Source: Lacrimispora celerecrescens
Lineage (GTDB): Bacteria; Bacillota; Clostridia; Lachnospirales; Lachnospiraceae
Direction of reading: 5' to 3'
DNA length: 64,000 bases
NCBI RefSeq assembly: GCF_000732605.1
Contig: NZ_JPME01000005.1
Span: 1-64,000 of the forward strand
Below the pieces are notes generated by a model. That model made no database searches, had not been told where the DNA came from, and was given only the letters and a program-made list of their open reading frames with translations. This document shows, in pieces, positions 17,119 to 26,841 of the stretch. Numbering within the stretch: position 1 is the stretch's first letter; the number at the start of each line of letters is the position of its first letter. Position numbers and translations under genes: made by a program.

Positions 17119-18489
17119 CTATAATAGGAAACAGGCAGCAATAAAAGTAGCAAGAAAACCGATCATGACCGGAGGAAGATTCTTCCTGGCAAGTTCCAGG
17201 GGATTTACGCTGCAGATGGCTGCAACAGGGATAAGCCCCCAGGGGACGATGGTACCGCCGCCGACAAAAATTGCGGAAATCTGTCCCAGGGTAGCCAGAA
17301 TCGGGACCGAAGCTCCCACTGCCGTACCAAAGGTGTGGGCCAGAGAGCCGGTAAGGGGAAGCCCGGAAAAACCAGAACCGTCTAAGCCTGTTAAGCCTCC
17401 GATCACCAGCTGGAAAAAGGCAGCCATATATTTATTGAGAGGTACGTTGTGTGCCAGCCAGATGGCCCAGTCATTCATAATGCCTCTTTGGAACTGATCT
17501 CCCATGATGGAGGTGATTCCCCCTCCTCCTAAAAAGAAAAATGCCCCGATAATGATGACGGGAGCAAAGATCCGAATGGCGAAAAGAAAGCCGTCTGTAG
17601 CATAGGATGTTACTTTTTCCAGAGAATGCCTGCCAAAGCCTAAAAATGCTCCAATGCACATTACCAGGACGGCTGTGCCGGAAACCATGCTGGTGGCGTC
17701 TCCGCCCTTTATATCAAAAGCCAGCATAAGAAGGATGTCGGCCAGGAAAAAAAGAGGGGTAAGAATTGCCATTGTAATTGCGGCTATTCCGATTTCATGG
17801 TGTTCCTCGGCATTCTGGATATGGACTTCCTGGCAGCAGGCAGCAATCTCGCTCCTATTTAACAAATATGCGGAAGCAACGGTAACAATGCCCATTACCA
17901 AAAACAAAGGCCGCCCCTTGATTAAGACTTCGTCGGTTGTAATAGAGGCTGCTGCTGCTGAGATAGACGGAGCACCCTGGATGACGAAATCATAACTTAA
18001 AGCAATTCCATGGCCGAATAGGTTCATGGCCATTGCAGCTGCCAGAGGATCCAAACCAGCCCTGACTGCAAGGGGAAGCATGATCGCCCCGACCAAAGCC
18101 ACGGATGGAGAAGGCCATAGAAAGAGGGAAAATAGCAGCATGGTACCACCCAGAATCCACCAGGTCAGGGAAGGGGTCTTCATGACCTTTGACATGGGAA
18201 TCATCATTAGATAGTCGCTTCCCAAGTCTTTTAAGCATTTCGATAAGGCTGTGACTAGGGCAATCGTGGCGATGATATCCATAAATTCCCTGGAAGCATA
18301 CAAGATGGCGTTGAATACAGTCATGATTCCTCCGGTCAGGGACTTAAGGCCTACAAGACCTAGGAGGAAGAGAAAAAGGATACAAACCAGGGGCGTATCC
18401 TTTCTAAGAACCATGACAGTCAGGATCACAATGACGCCGATGAGATAAATATAGTGCAGAGGTGTAAGCACCAGATAAGGATCAAACAT
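17119..18489 (-). CDS. Multi-pass ion or carboxylate transporter (IT-superfamily-like)
   Basis: A 456-residue membrane protein with roughly ten to twelve hydrophobic helices and a conserved-looking central stretch, LFLWPSPSVALVGAIMLPLA. The repeat-like halves with gapped helices resemble transporters of the DcuC/GntP/arsenite-antiporter type, but I cannot place it in a named family with certainty. The ATG at 18489 is used because AGGAG lies 8 bases upstream; the GTG at 18498 lies on the ribosome site. Cotranscription with asnB suggests a substrate linked to aspartate, asparagine or another C4 compound (inference). Confidence 0.65.
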   Translation of the reverse strand: MFDPYLVLTPLHYIYLIGVIVILTVMVLRKDTPLVCILFLFLLGLVGLKSLTGGIMTVFNAILYASREFMDIIATIALVTALSKCLKDLGSDYLMMIPMSKVMKTPSLTWWILGGTMLLFSLFLWPSPSVALVGAIMLPLAVRAGLDPLAAAMAMNLFGHGIALSYDFVIQGAPSISAAAASITTDEVLIKGRPLFLVMGIVTVASAYLLNRSEIAACCQEVHIQNAEEHHEIGIAAITMAILTPLFFLADILLMLAFDIKGGDATSMVSGTAVLVMCIGAFLGFGRHSLEKVTSYATDGFLFAIRIFAPVIIIGAFFFLGGGGITSIMGDQFQRGIMNDWAIWLAHNVPLNKYMAAFFQLVIGGLTGLDGSGFSGLPLTGSLAHTFGTAVGASVPILATLGQISAIFVGGGTIVPWGLIPVAAICSVNPLELARKNLPPVMIGFLATFIAACFLL

Positions 18490-18619
18490 AGGAACCACTC
18501 CTGTGAAATAATATATTGTATACTATGATGAAGAGGAAAGGACAGTGTGATTTTTTTTCAGGCAGAACTTGAAATTTTCCTGTCAGCCTTTTATACTGAG
18601 TTTTATAAAGGAGAGGCCT

Positions 18620-20470
18620 ATGCAGATAACATCAGTACATATCAAAAATTTTAAATCCATACGGGATATGGAAATTCAAAATGTGGAAAATGCCCTGATA
18701 CTGGTAGGGAAGAACAATACGGGAAAAACAAGTGTCTTAGATGCCATACGGGCAGTTGCAGGTGTCTATGAAGTTACGGAAGAGGATTTTAATGAGAAGA
18801 AACAGAACATAGAGATCACCATGACCCTGGCAATTACGCCGGAGGATTTGGCGTCCTTTCACAGGGGAGGGGTGGTGAGCCAGTATAAGCGGTTTGATGC
18901 GTGGCTCCATGATTTTGAAACAAAGCTGCCTTCTTATAAAGAGGGAAGCCTGAAATTCACCTATCAGGTAAACTGGAACGGGGTCGTCCGGTTTAAGGAT
19001 GGGTATAGGAAAAATAACCGTTATATCAGGGATATCTTTCCAAGGCTTTATTACATTGACTCGGAACGGGATTTAAACCAGTTTCAGAATGATCTGCTGC
19101 TTTTCCAGGAGGATGACCAGCTGTCAAAGCTTCGGACCCAGGTATGCATGTTTGACAGTGCCAGAGAATGCAACCAGTGCTTTAAATGCATCGGACTGAT
19201 CAACCAGAAGAAGCCGGAGGAACTGCAGATCTATGAGACGGCAAAGCTGCTGGAATATAAGATGTATCAGTTAAACCTAAATAATTTTGCCGAAAGAGTC
19301 AATGACAATTACAGAAAAAACGGCGGTTATGAGGAAATCCGCTTTTCTTTAAACTGCAATCCCTGCGAATTGTTTAAAGTAACAGCGGAGACTTATCATG
19401 TGGATAGAGGAAAACTAAGCCCTATAAATAACTTGAGCAATGGCATGAAAAGCCTTTACATGCTGTCACTATTGGAGACTTACACAGAGGATGAGAAACG
19501 GATTCCCAGCATTGTTATTGTAGAGGATCCTGAGATTTTCCTCCATCCCCAGCTTCAGAAAATATCCAGTGAGATCCTTTACCGGTTATCCAAGAAGAAT
19601 CAGGTGATTTTTACCACTCATTCTCCCAGCATGCTGTTTAATTTTACCAGACGCCAGATCAGACAGGTGGTGTTAGAACGTGACGGTTATTCTGTTGTCA
19701 GGGACAGAACCGATATTGACGCTATTCTGGACGATTTGGGCTATGGAGCCAACGATCTTCTTGGGGTCAGCTTTGTGTTTATTGTGGAGGGCAAGCAGGA
19801 TAAGAGCCGTCTGCCTCTGCTGTTAGAAAAATATTATTCGGAAATCTATGATGAGGAGGGGAATTTATCCAGGATCTCTATTATTACCACTAACAGCTGT
19901 ACCAATATAAAGACGTATGCAAACTTAAAGTATATGAACCAGGTTTATTTAAGGGATCAGTTCTTAATGATCCGGGATGGAGATGGTAAGAATCCTGAGG
20001 AGCTGGCAGGCCAGCTTTGCCGGTATTATGATGACCGCAGTCTGGAGGATGTCGATAAGCTTCCTAAGGTTACAAGAAAAAATGTGCTTATATTAAAGTA
20101 TTATTCTTTTGAAAATTATTTCCTGAATCCTGAGGTCATGGCAAAGCTTGGAGTGGTGGAAGATGAAGATGCATTTTATCAGACGCTGTTTGATAAATGG
20201 AAGGAATACCTTTACCGGTTAAAGAGCGGAAAACAGTTTGCGGAGGCAGTGGGGAAGGATATGGAATCCCCGGAAGATTTAAAGGTTCATATGGAGGAAT
20301 TTAAGATTTATATGAGAGGGCATAATCTGTATGACATTTTTTACGGGCCGTATAAAAAGCAGGAAGGGGAGCTGCTGAAGCAATACATTGATCTGGCTCC
20401 CCGGGAGGATTTTAACGATATTTTAGATGCCATTGATAAGTTCGTTTACTTTGAAAGCAGGAAGGCATAG
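18620..20470 (+). CDS. OLD-family ATPase with TOPRIM nuclease domain
   Basis: A 616-residue protein. The N-terminal half is an SMC/RecF-like ATPase: IKNFKSIRD, Walker A VGKNNTGKTS near residue 37, VEDPEIFLHPQL (Walker B) and FTTHSPSML. The C-terminal half starts with the TOPRIM glutamate (FIVEGKQDKSR) and has the paired acids in MIRDGDGK. OLD proteins are nucleases, several of which act in phage defence. Unusually, the ATPase insert has a cysteine cluster (C-x7-C-x2-C-x2-C near residues 175-190) and a CNPC further on. No helicase partner of the Gabija type is adjacent. Start at 18620 follows AAAGGAGAG. Confidence 0.85.
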   Translation: MQITSVHIKNFKSIRDMEIQNVENALILVGKNNTGKTSVLDAIRAVAGVYEVTEEDFNEKKQNIEITMTLAITPEDLASFHRGGVVSQYKRFDAWLHDFETKLPSYKEGSLKFTYQVNWNGVVRFKDGYRKNNRYIRDIFPRLYYIDSERDLNQFQNDLLLFQEDDQLSKLRTQVCMFDSARECNQCFKCIGLINQKKPEELQIYETAKLLEYKMYQLNLNNFAERVNDNYRKNGGYEEIRFSLNCNPCELFKVTAETYHVDRGKLSPINNLSNGMKSLYMLSLLETYTEDEKRIPSIVIVEDPEIFLHPQLQKISSEILYRLSKKNQVIFTTHSPSMLFNFTRRQIRQVVLERDGYSVVRDRTDIDAILDDLGYGANDLLGVSFVFIVEGKQDKSRLPLLLEKYYSEIYDEEGNLSRISIITTNSCTNIKTYANLKYMNQVYLRDQFLMIRDGDGKNPEELAGQLCRYYDDRSLEDVDKLPKVTRKNVLILKYYSFENYFLNPEVMAKLGVVEDEDAFYQTLFDKWKEYLYRLKSGKQFAEAVGKDMESPEDLKVHMEEFKIYMRGHNLYDIFYGPYKKQEGELLKQYIDLAPREDFNDILDAIDKFVYFESRKA

Positions 20471-20489
20471 GGAGGACTTAGAGAAGAGG

Positions 20490-21110
20490 TTATATTTTAG
20501 TATTAATTAATTCTGGATCGATTTCCCAGTCTTTAAAGTAGTATTTCATATCCCGTTCACCGATTTCCCTTATGACACGGCATGGGCTTCCATAGGCTAC
20601 TACGTTGGCGGGGATATCCTTTGTTACAACACTTCCGGCTCCGATTACGCTGTTTTCACCGATCCGGACGCCTGGTAGGATGATGGCTCCGGCTCCAACC
20701 CATACGTTGTCTTCAATGGTAACGGGGACGTTGAACTGGATCTGCCTTTTACGGATATCGGGGCGGATGGGATGGGCGGCCGTGTCTACCACAACGTTTG
20801 GGCCGAACATGACGTTATTTCCTATGTGGATGTCTGCGTCATCTACGAGGGTTAAATTAAAGTTTACATATACGTCATTACCCATGTGGACGTGACGTCC
20901 CCAGTTGGCATGGAGCGGGGGTTCTATGTAGCAGTTTGTTCCGATTTCGGCAAAAAGCTTCTTTAAGATTTCCTGCCGTTTTTCTCCTTCGGATGGGCGG
21001 GTTTGGTTGAAGTCGTAAAGGATTTCCAGACAGCTGGTTTGTTCTGCGATTAGGGCATCGTCTACACAGTCGTAAAGTTTTCCGCTTCTCATTTTTTCTT
21101 TTAAATCCAT
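20490..21110 (-). CDS. Sugar O-acetyltransferase (maltose/galactoside acetyltransferase type)
   Basis: A 206-residue left-handed beta-helix enzyme. The N-terminal MKEKM-type helix region (LKEKMRSGKLYDCVDDAL) is that of the Maa/LacA family. Hexapeptide repeats then run from about residue 70, with the catalytic histidine in DTAAHPIRP. It transfers acetyl from acetyl-CoA to a sugar hydroxyl, usually viewed as detoxification of non-metabolisable sugars. AAGGAGG precedes the ATG, and a promoter lies at 21170-21198. Confidence 0.92.
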   Translation of the reverse strand: MDLKEKMRSGKLYDCVDDALIAEQTSCLEILYDFNQTRPSEGEKRQEILKKLFAEIGTNCYIEPPLHANWGRHVHMGNDVYVNFNLTLVDDADIHIGNNVMFGPNVVVDTAAHPIRPDIRKRQIQFNVPVTIEDNVWVGAGAIILPGVRIGENSVIGAGSVVTKDIPANVVAYGSPCRVIREIGERDMKYYFKDWEIDPELINTKI

Positions 21111-21169
21111 GGAATACCTCCTTGTTAACTTTTGGGGGGGGGCGGGGAGACAGATTCTTTTTTTTATTA

Positions 21170-21198
21170 ATTATACCTTGTTTATGTTTAAATGTCTA
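21170..21198 (-). promoter_or_regulatory. Promoter of the acetyltransferase gene
   Basis: On the minus strand: TAGACA, 17 bases, TATAAT. The leader then crosses a tract of nine G, one C and four G (21134-21147 on the plus strand). Confidence 0.6.
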
Positions 21199-21497
21199 TG
21201 TGATGAAGGGATTTGCGGGAGGGCGAGAGGATGTACGGCTCTGAGTTAAATGGTTCCGTAAGTCCGCAGTGCAGTCGCGAAACCTGCGGTTTTGCTCGCT
21301 CACGGGCATTCGCCCTATGAAATAGGCCACGAGAAGATTTTCTTATGTGCAAGCACAACGAAAATCTTCTCGTGGCCTATTTCGCACTGCTCATTGCAAA
21401 AGTGCAAGAAAGTGCTACTACTTGGGCAAATAAGAGCACGCTTTTTTTGGGCATGTATATTATAATCAGGTTAGAGATCTTTCGAGGAGGTATTAGG
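21199..21497. other. Gene-free stretch before xylB
   Basis: This holds no convincing reading frame. It contains the long inverted repeat at 21319-21383. A TATAAT at 21461-21466 may be the xylB -10, but I find no -35 at the right distance. Confidence 0.5.
21319..21383. repeat. Perfect 24-bp inverted repeat
   Basis: 21319-21342 and 21360-21383 are exact reverse complements, with a 17-base loop that itself contains TGTGC-AA-GCACA. It lacks a T-run, so it is not a standard terminator. A diverged relative of its flank (CTCGCTCAYGGGC then ATTTTCTTAYGTG) is visible at 13703-13733, suggesting a dispersed palindromic repeat. Confidence 0.75.
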
Positions 21498-23021
21498 ATG
21501 AAGTATTTGATTGGAATTGATGTGGGGACATCGGCAACTAAGACCGTCCTGTTTGATGAAAAGGGCGGCGTGATTGCTTCTGCATCCAGGGAATATCCCC
21601 TTTATCAGCCTAAGAACGGCTGGGCGGAGCAGAAGCCGGAAGACTGGAGAGACACGGTTCTTGATACACTTTCCCAGGTCATGAAGGAGTCAGGGGTTTT
21701 AAAAGAGGATGTGAAAGGAATCGGTATCTCAGGTCAGATGCACGGACTTGTGATGCTTGATGAAAAGAATGAGGTGATACGCCCCTCTATTATCTGGTGC
21801 GACCAGAGAACGGCTGCCGAAGTAGAAGACATGCTTACGATCATGCCTAAAGAGCGCTGGATCGAGATTACCGCAAATCCGCCTCTTACTGGTTGGACAG
21901 CAGCCAAGATTTTATGGGTAAGGAAGAATGAGCCTGAGAATTACGATCGGTGCAGGCATATCCTTCTTCCAAAGGATTATATCCGTTACATATTAACCGG
22001 AGTTTTTGCTACTGAGGTTTCTGATGCCAGCGGAATGCAGCTTCTAGATGTGCCCGGAAGGTGCTGGTCTGAGGAAGTTTTGAATAAGCTTGATATTAAT
22101 CCAAAGCTTTTGGGTGAAGTCTTTGAATCCTGTGAGGTAACAGGAACACTTCTTCCTGAGATTGCGGAGAGAACCGGGCTTTCGGAGGAGACAAAGGTTG
22201 TGGGAGGTGCCGGAGATAATGCGGCGGCTGCAGTCGGAACAGGAGTTGTGAAGGATGGAACGGCCTTTACCACCATAGGGACTTCCGGGGTTGTGTTTGC
22301 TCACAGCAGCCAGGTAACCATTGACCCAAAAGGAAGAGTTCATACCTGTTGCTGTGCGGTTCCTGGAGCATGGCATGTCATGGGAGTGACCCAGGGGGCT
22401 GGACTGTCCTTAAAATGGTTTAAGGATAATTTCTGCCAGGACTATGTAGAAGAAGCAAATAAACAGGGGATTGATGTTTACGATCTCATCAACCGTGATG
22501 TGAGCCAGGTGGAAGCAGGAAGCGATAAGCTTATTTACCTTCCATACTTAATGGGGGAGAGGACTCCTCATCTGGATCCGGACTGCCGGGGAGTGTTCTT
22601 TGGACTTTCTGCCATCCATACGAGAAAGCACATGCTGCGGGCTGTAATGGAAGGAGTTTCTTATTCTCTCAGCGACTGCAATGATATCCTTAATGAAATG
22701 GGAATCCAAGTCGGAGAGATGATGGCATGCGGCGGCGGCGGAAAGAGCCCGGTATGGCGTCAGATGCTTGCGGATATGTATGACTGTCATGTGAAGACCG
22801 TGGCTCAGACAGAAGGACCGGCCCTGGGAGCCGCCATTCTGGCCGGAGTCGGGTGCGGTATTTATGAGAGCGTGGAAGCTGCCTGTGATGCCCTGATTTC
22901 TGCGGATAAGTCTACAGGACCGGAGGAAAACCAGGCCGGCCTCTATAAGAAATACCATCAGTTATATAAAGAATTGTATGAAGATTTAAAAGGCAGCTAT
23001 AAGAAACTTGCAGCTTTGTAA
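21498..23021 (+). CDS. xylB: Xylulokinase
   Basis: An FGGY-family kinase of 507 residues that phosphorylates D-xylulose to xylulose 5-phosphate. [19 protein letters not shown] is the N-terminal phosphate loop. [26 protein letters not shown] and [19 protein letters not shown] match XylB. Start at 21498 because GAGGAGG lies 7 bases upstream; a long N-terminal extension from 21345 would translate the inverted repeat. It heads a four-gene operon with transaldolase, a DUF4867 protein and an isomerase-family gene. Confidence 0.93.
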   Translation: MKYLIGIDVGTSATKTVLFDEKGGVIASASREYPLYQPKNGWAEQKPEDWRDTVLDTLSQVMKESGVLKEDVKGIGISGQMHGLVMLDEKNEVIRPSIIWCDQRTAAEVEDMLTIMPKERWIEITANPPLTGWTAAKILWVRKNEPENYDRCRHILLPKDYIRYILTGVFATEVSDASGMQLLDVPGRCWSEEVLNKLDINPKLLGEVFESCEVTGTLLPEIAERTGLSEETKVVGGAGDNAAAAVGTGVVKDGTAFTTIGTSGVVFAHSSQVTIDPKGRVHTCCCAVPGAWHVMGVTQGAGLSLKWFKDNFCQDYVEEANKQGIDVYDLINRDVSQVEAGSDKLIYLPYLMGERTPHLDPDCRGVFFGLSAIHTRKHMLRAVMEGVSYSLSDCNDILNEMGIQVGEMMACGGGGKSPVWRQMLADMYDCHVKTVAQTEGPALGAAILAGVGCGIYESVEAACDALISADKSTGPEENQAGLYKKYHQLYKELYEDLKGSYKKLAAL

Positions 23022-23053
23022 ATAACTACAAAGGAAAACAGGAGGGTGAAGAT

Positions 23054-23707
23054 ATGCGTTTTTTTATTGATACGGCAAATGTAGAAGAAATCAGAATGGC
23101 CAATGAAATGGGGATTATCTGCGGGGTTACCACAAATCCTTCCCTGATCGCAAAGGAAGGGCGTGATTTTAAGCAGGTAATCGAGGAAATCGCATCTATC
23201 GTTGACGGACCAATCAGCGGAGAGGTGAAGGCTACCACGACTGATGCAGAAGGCATGATAAAGGAAGGCCGGGAGATTGCGGCGATCCATCCAAACATGG
23301 TTGTTAAGATTCCCATGACAGTAGAAGGCTTAAAAGCAGTAAAGGTGCTGAACGCAGAAAATATCCCCACCAACGTTACCCTGGTGTTTTCCGCTGCCCA
23401 GGCTCTTCTGGCAGCAAGAGCCGGAGCCTCCTATGTTTCCCCATTTTTGGGACGTTTGGACGATATCTCCATGCCGGGAATCAATCTCATTGAAGATATT
23501 ATGGATATTTTCCAGATGCACGGAATCGAGACGGAGATTATTGCAGCCAGCGTGCGCAATCCGATTCATGTAATCGACTGTGCCAGAGCAGGGGCAGATA
23601 TAGCAACGGTACCGTATAAGGTGCTGGTACAGATGACACAGCACCCGTTAACGGACCAGGGCATTGAAAAATTTAAAAAGGATTATCTGGCTGTATTCGG
23701 AGAATAG
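23054..23707 (+). CDS. fsa: Transaldolase, small fructose-6-phosphate aldolase type
   Basis: The 217-residue chain matches the short transaldolase/FSA family. [12 protein letters not shown] is at the start, [12 protein letters not shown] follows, and the Schiff-base lysine is Lys85 in [26 protein letters not shown] and [20 protein letters not shown] complete the barrel. It moves a dihydroxyacetone unit between sugar phosphates, which fits the pentose route of this operon. Whether it acts as transaldolase or aldolase cannot be read here. It lies 32 bp after xylB. Confidence 0.92.
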   Translation: MRFFIDTANVEEIRMANEMGIICGVTTNPSLIAKEGRDFKQVIEEIASIVDGPISGEVKATTTDAEGMIKEGREIAAIHPNMVVKIPMTVEGLKAVKVLNAENIPTNVTLVFSAAQALLAARAGASYVSPFLGRLDDISMPGINLIEDIMDIFQMHGIETEIIAASVRNPIHVIDCARAGADIATVPYKVLVQMTQHPLTDQGIEKFKKDYLAVFGE

Positions 23708-23725
23708 AAAAGGAGAGGTAAAACC

Positions 23726-24352
23726 ATGGGATTAACAATCAAACCAGTGACAGATCCTGCCTTTCATGTTTATGGGAAAGTGGTTACAGGATATGATGCA
23801 GGGGAACTGTTGGAAAAGATGAAGGAGACACCCCTTCCGGATGATGTGGTTTATGTTCCTTCCGTAGCGGAGTTAGAGGAACTGGCGGTTTCAAAAGAAA
23901 TGGAAAAGAAACTGTACGGTCAGCTTCCTATTCAGGTAGGCTACTGCAACGGCCACAATAAGAAGCTGAATGCTGCGGAATATCACAGAAGTTCAGAAAT
24001 CAATATTGCTGTGACGGACCTAATCCTGATCTTAGGAAGGCAGCAGGATATTACCCCGGATTATACCTATGATTCCGGTAAGATGGAGGCATTCCTCGTT
24101 CCAGCAGGAACCGTGATCGAAGTTTATGCCACGACCCTTCATTATGCACCCTGCCATACAGAGGAAGGCGGTTTCCGATGTGTTGTAATTCTGCCAAGGG
24201 ATACCAATACCGACTTAGAGCAGGCAGGAGATGCAGTAAATGAGGAAGACAGACTGCTGTTTGCCAAAAATAAATGGCTCATTGGACACAAAGAGGGCGG
24301 GCTCCCGGAACATGCTTATATCGGAATAACAGGAGAAAATCTATCTGTTTGA
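23726..24352 (+). CDS. DUF4867-type cupin-like protein
   Basis: A 208-residue soluble protein that I associate with the DUF4867 family found in sugar operons of Clostridia. A segment with HNKKLNAAEYHRSSEIN and later VYATTLHYAPCHTEEGGFR contains histidines and glutamates spaced as in cupin metal sites. A role as sugar epimerase, mutarotase or sensor is possible, but none is established to my knowledge. It sits 19 bp after the transaldolase gene and 75 bp before the isomerase-family gene. Confidence 0.7.
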   Translation: MGLTIKPVTDPAFHVYGKVVTGYDAGELLEKMKETPLPDDVVYVPSVAELEELAVSKEMEKKLYGQLPIQVGYCNGHNKKLNAAEYHRSSEINIAVTDLILILGRQQDITPDYTYDSGKMEAFLVPAGTVIEVYATTLHYAPCHTEEGGFRCVVILPRDTNTDLEQAGDAVNEEDRLLFAKNKWLIGHKEGGLPEHAYIGITGENLSV

Positions 24353-24427
24353 CAAATGCTTAACAATAAAATCACAGGCATATAATCCTAAGGAACATGC
24401 CTGAATAACAACAGGAGGAGTTATAGA

Positions 24428-25906
24428 ATGAATAATATCCCAGAAATAAAAATAGGAATCGTAGCGGTAAGCAGGGACTGTTTCCCGGAAGCTTTATCAG
24501 TAAACAGAAGAAAAGCATTGGTGGAGGCGTATAGCGCAAAGTATGATGCCGCAAATATCTACGAGAGTCCAGTATGTATCGTAGAAAGTGAAATCCACAT
24601 GGTTCAGGCTCTGGAGGATGTGAAGAAAGCTGGCTGTGATGCACTGGTAGTCTATTTAGGTAACTTCGGACCTGAAATTTCAGAGACCCTTCTTGCAAAG
24701 CATTTTGACGGACCGGTTATGTTTATTGCAGCTGCTGAGGAAAGCGGAGATAACTTAACCCAGGGACGCGGGGATGCATACTGCGGAATGTTAAATGCAA
24801 GCTATAATTTAAAACTTAGAAATATTAAAGCATACATACCGGAATATCCGGTGGGAACGGCTGAGGAATGTGCCGACATGATCGAGGAATTCCTTCCTAT
24901 TGCCAGAACTCTGGTAGGACTTTCCCAGTTGAAAATCATAAGCTTCGGACCACGCCCCTTAAACTTCCTGGCATGCAATGCCCCCATTAAACAGCTTTAT
25001 AACCTGGGCGTGGAGATTGAGGAGAACTCTGAACTGGATCTGTTTGAGGCCTTCAATAAGCATGCAAATGATCCAAGAATCCCTGATGTGGTAAAAGATA
25101 TGGAAAAGGAACTGGGAGAAGGAAACCAGAAGCCGGAAATTCTTCCAAAGCTTGCTCAGTATGAGCTCACTCTGCTGGATTGGGTAGAGGCCCACAAGGG
25201 ATACCGGAAATATGTAGCCATCGCAGGAAAATGCTGGCCTGCATTCCAGACTCAGTTTGGCTGTGTTCCCTGCTATGTAAACAGCCGTCTGACAGGAATG
25301 GGCATCCCGGTTTCCTGTGAAGTGGACATTTACGGAGCTCTCAGTGAATTCATCGGAACCTGCGTTAGCATGGATGCTGTAACCCTGCTTGACATTAATA
25401 ATACGGTTCCTGCCGATATGTATGAGGGAGATATTAAGGGTAAGCATGATTATACCCACCAGGATACCTTTATGGGCTTCCATTGCGGAAACACATGCTC
25501 CAGAAAGCTTTCTTCCTGCACGATGAAATATCAGATGATCATGGCAAGAGCACTCCCAGAAGAGGTTACCCAGGGAACTCTTGAGGGCGATATCGCTCCT
25601 GGCGATATTACATTCTTCCGTCTTCAGAGCACTGCGGACAATTTACTCCGTGCATACGTTGCCCAGGGAGAGGTGCTTCCTGTAGCCACCCGTTCCTTTG
25701 GTTCCATCGGTGTTTTCGCTATTCCGGAAATGGGAAGATTTTACCGCCATGTGCTGATTGAGAAGAACTTCCCTCATCATGGAGCGGTTGCTTTCGGACA
25801 TTACGGCAAGGCTTTATTTGAAGTGTTTAAGTATCTTGGGGTAGAAGAGATTGGATTTAATCAGCCAAAGGGAATGCTTTATAAATCAGAAAATCCATTT
25901 TGTTAA
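24428..25906 (+). CDS. L-fucose/L-arabinose isomerase family protein
   Basis: A 492-residue enzyme of the fucose/arabinose isomerase fold. The N-terminal half is a Rossmann-like domain (IGIVAVSRDCFPEAL; CDALVVYLGNFGPE). The C-terminal half has metal-type residues in VSCEVDIYGALSEFIG, the DINN segment and FGHYGKALFEVFKYLG. It converts an aldose to a ketose; next to xylB the product would be a ketopentose such as xylulose or ribulose, which is inference. A paralogue of the same family lies at 59351. It ends the operon before a strong terminator. Confidence 0.85.
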   Translation: MNNIPEIKIGIVAVSRDCFPEALSVNRRKALVEAYSAKYDAANIYESPVCIVESEIHMVQALEDVKKAGCDALVVYLGNFGPEISETLLAKHFDGPVMFIAAAEESGDNLTQGRGDAYCGMLNASYNLKLRNIKAYIPEYPVGTAEECADMIEEFLPIARTLVGLSQLKIISFGPRPLNFLACNAPIKQLYNLGVEIEENSELDLFEAFNKHANDPRIPDVVKDMEKELGEGNQKPEILPKLAQYELTLLDWVEAHKGYRKYVAIAGKCWPAFQTQFGCVPCYVNSRLTGMGIPVSCEVDIYGALSEFIGTCVSMDAVTLLDINNTVPADMYEGDIKGKHDYTHQDTFMGFHCGNTCSRKLSSCTMKYQMIMARALPEEVTQGTLEGDIAPGDITFFRLQSTADNLLRAYVAQGEVLPVATRSFGSIGVFAIPEMGRFYRHVLIEKNFPHHGAVAFGHYGKALFEVFKYLGVEEIGFNQPKGMLYKSENPFC

Positions 25907-25928
25907 AATAATGTGATAATGTGACAAC

Positions 25929-25972
25929 AAAAGACGGACTATCGGCGTGAAGCTGATAGTCCGTCTTTTGCG
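25929..25972 (+). terminator. Intrinsic terminator of the xylB operon
   Basis: A perfect 15-bp stem, AAAAGACGGACTATC (25929-25943) with its complement at 25955-25969. The last paired bases are T. Confidence 0.9.
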
Positions 25973-26040
25973 TTGAGAGGGGCAGGGCGAGAAGCTTTGA
26001 TACGCACAACGGGGGGCATAGGGTTACCCTAAATGCTCGC

Positions 26041-26841
26041 TTATGCGATTCGTCTGCTCTTTTTATCGTAAATCACAACGGTTATAATTGAAATAAGAAC
26101 AAGCGCAGAATTTGCGGCAATTGTTCCGGCCCAAGTCATGGTCATAGTGCCAAAGATGGGGGATGCCGCATTGAACATGGTGTGGAATAATACGCACATA
26201 AACACACGGCCTTTTCCTGATATTTTGTAGATCGCCCCGTTGAAAAACCGAAATGCCATGAGTTGAACTGCAAACATCCAAAAGTTAATGAGTCCATCTC
26301 CGTGATTCGTCCCCGGAATGAAGAAGAGAGGGATATGCCAAAAGGTCCAAATGATACCGGCAAAAATTGAAGATAAAACATACCCATATTTTTTATCAAG
26401 CTCAGGCTGCAATATGTACATCCAGCCAGATTCCTCCAAACCGCCGATTATAAGACAGCCAGGAAGAGAAAGGAAGAACGTATAAAATGGAAGCACCATT
26501 TCTGTGCGGCCTGTAACTACTATATGTATCGAAAAATACAGTGCAAGCCCTGCAACTACGAATAAATAGAGAGATATGTTATTTTTGGCGTAAAAAACAG
26601 TTTTCAGCCATTCCTTAAAATTTGCTATTTTGTTATTTTTCTTCAGAACGATATAGGAGGCAATAGCGGGCGATAAGATATAGATTGAAAAAGGAATATT
26701 CATCACGAATTGTTGTAACGTGTGAACCCAATTGTAAACCGAATATCCGAATTGCCCAAGAATAATTAATGCACCTGAAACAAGATAGGCTATGGAAAAT
26801 GTCAGGATTGTAAATTGTACTATGATTTTTTTGTTTGTCAT
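26041..26841 (-). CDS. CPBP (CAAX-type) intramembrane protease family protein, atypical motifs
   Basis: A 266-residue protein with about eight membrane helices. GGLEESGWM (Glu136, Glu137) and FWHIP (His169) mark the CPBP/Abi glutamic-protease core. The usual EExxxR is here EESGWM with methionine for arginine, and the FxxxH phenylalanine is tryptophan. So protease activity is uncertain, although the metal-type or catalytic Glu and His remain. Family members process prenylated proteins or give immunity to bacteriocins; no bacteriocin gene is seen nearby. Confidence 0.8.
   Translation of the reverse strand: MTNKKIIVQFTILTFSIAYLVSGALIILGQFGYSVYNWVHTLQQFVMNIPFSIYILSPAIASYIVLKKNNKIANFKEWLKTVFYAKNNISLYLFVVAGLALYFSIHIVVTGRTEMVLPFYTFFLSLPGCLIIGGLEESGWMYILQPELDKKYGYVLSSIFAGIIWTFWHIPLFFIPGTNHGDGLINFWMFAVQLMAFRFFNGAIYKISGKGRVFMCVLFHTMFNAASPIFGTMTMTWAGTIAANSALVLISIITVVIYDKKSRRIA

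Noticed and set aside
18620-20470. Gabija-type defence pair
   Set aside because: The ATPase/TOPRIM protein could be GajA-like, but no UvrD-like helicase gene is adjacent on either side.
24959-25483. 174-residue open frame on the minus strand inside the isomerase-family gene
   Set aside because: It lies wholly opposite a gene with clear family motifs, shows no recognisable protein features and no ribosome site.
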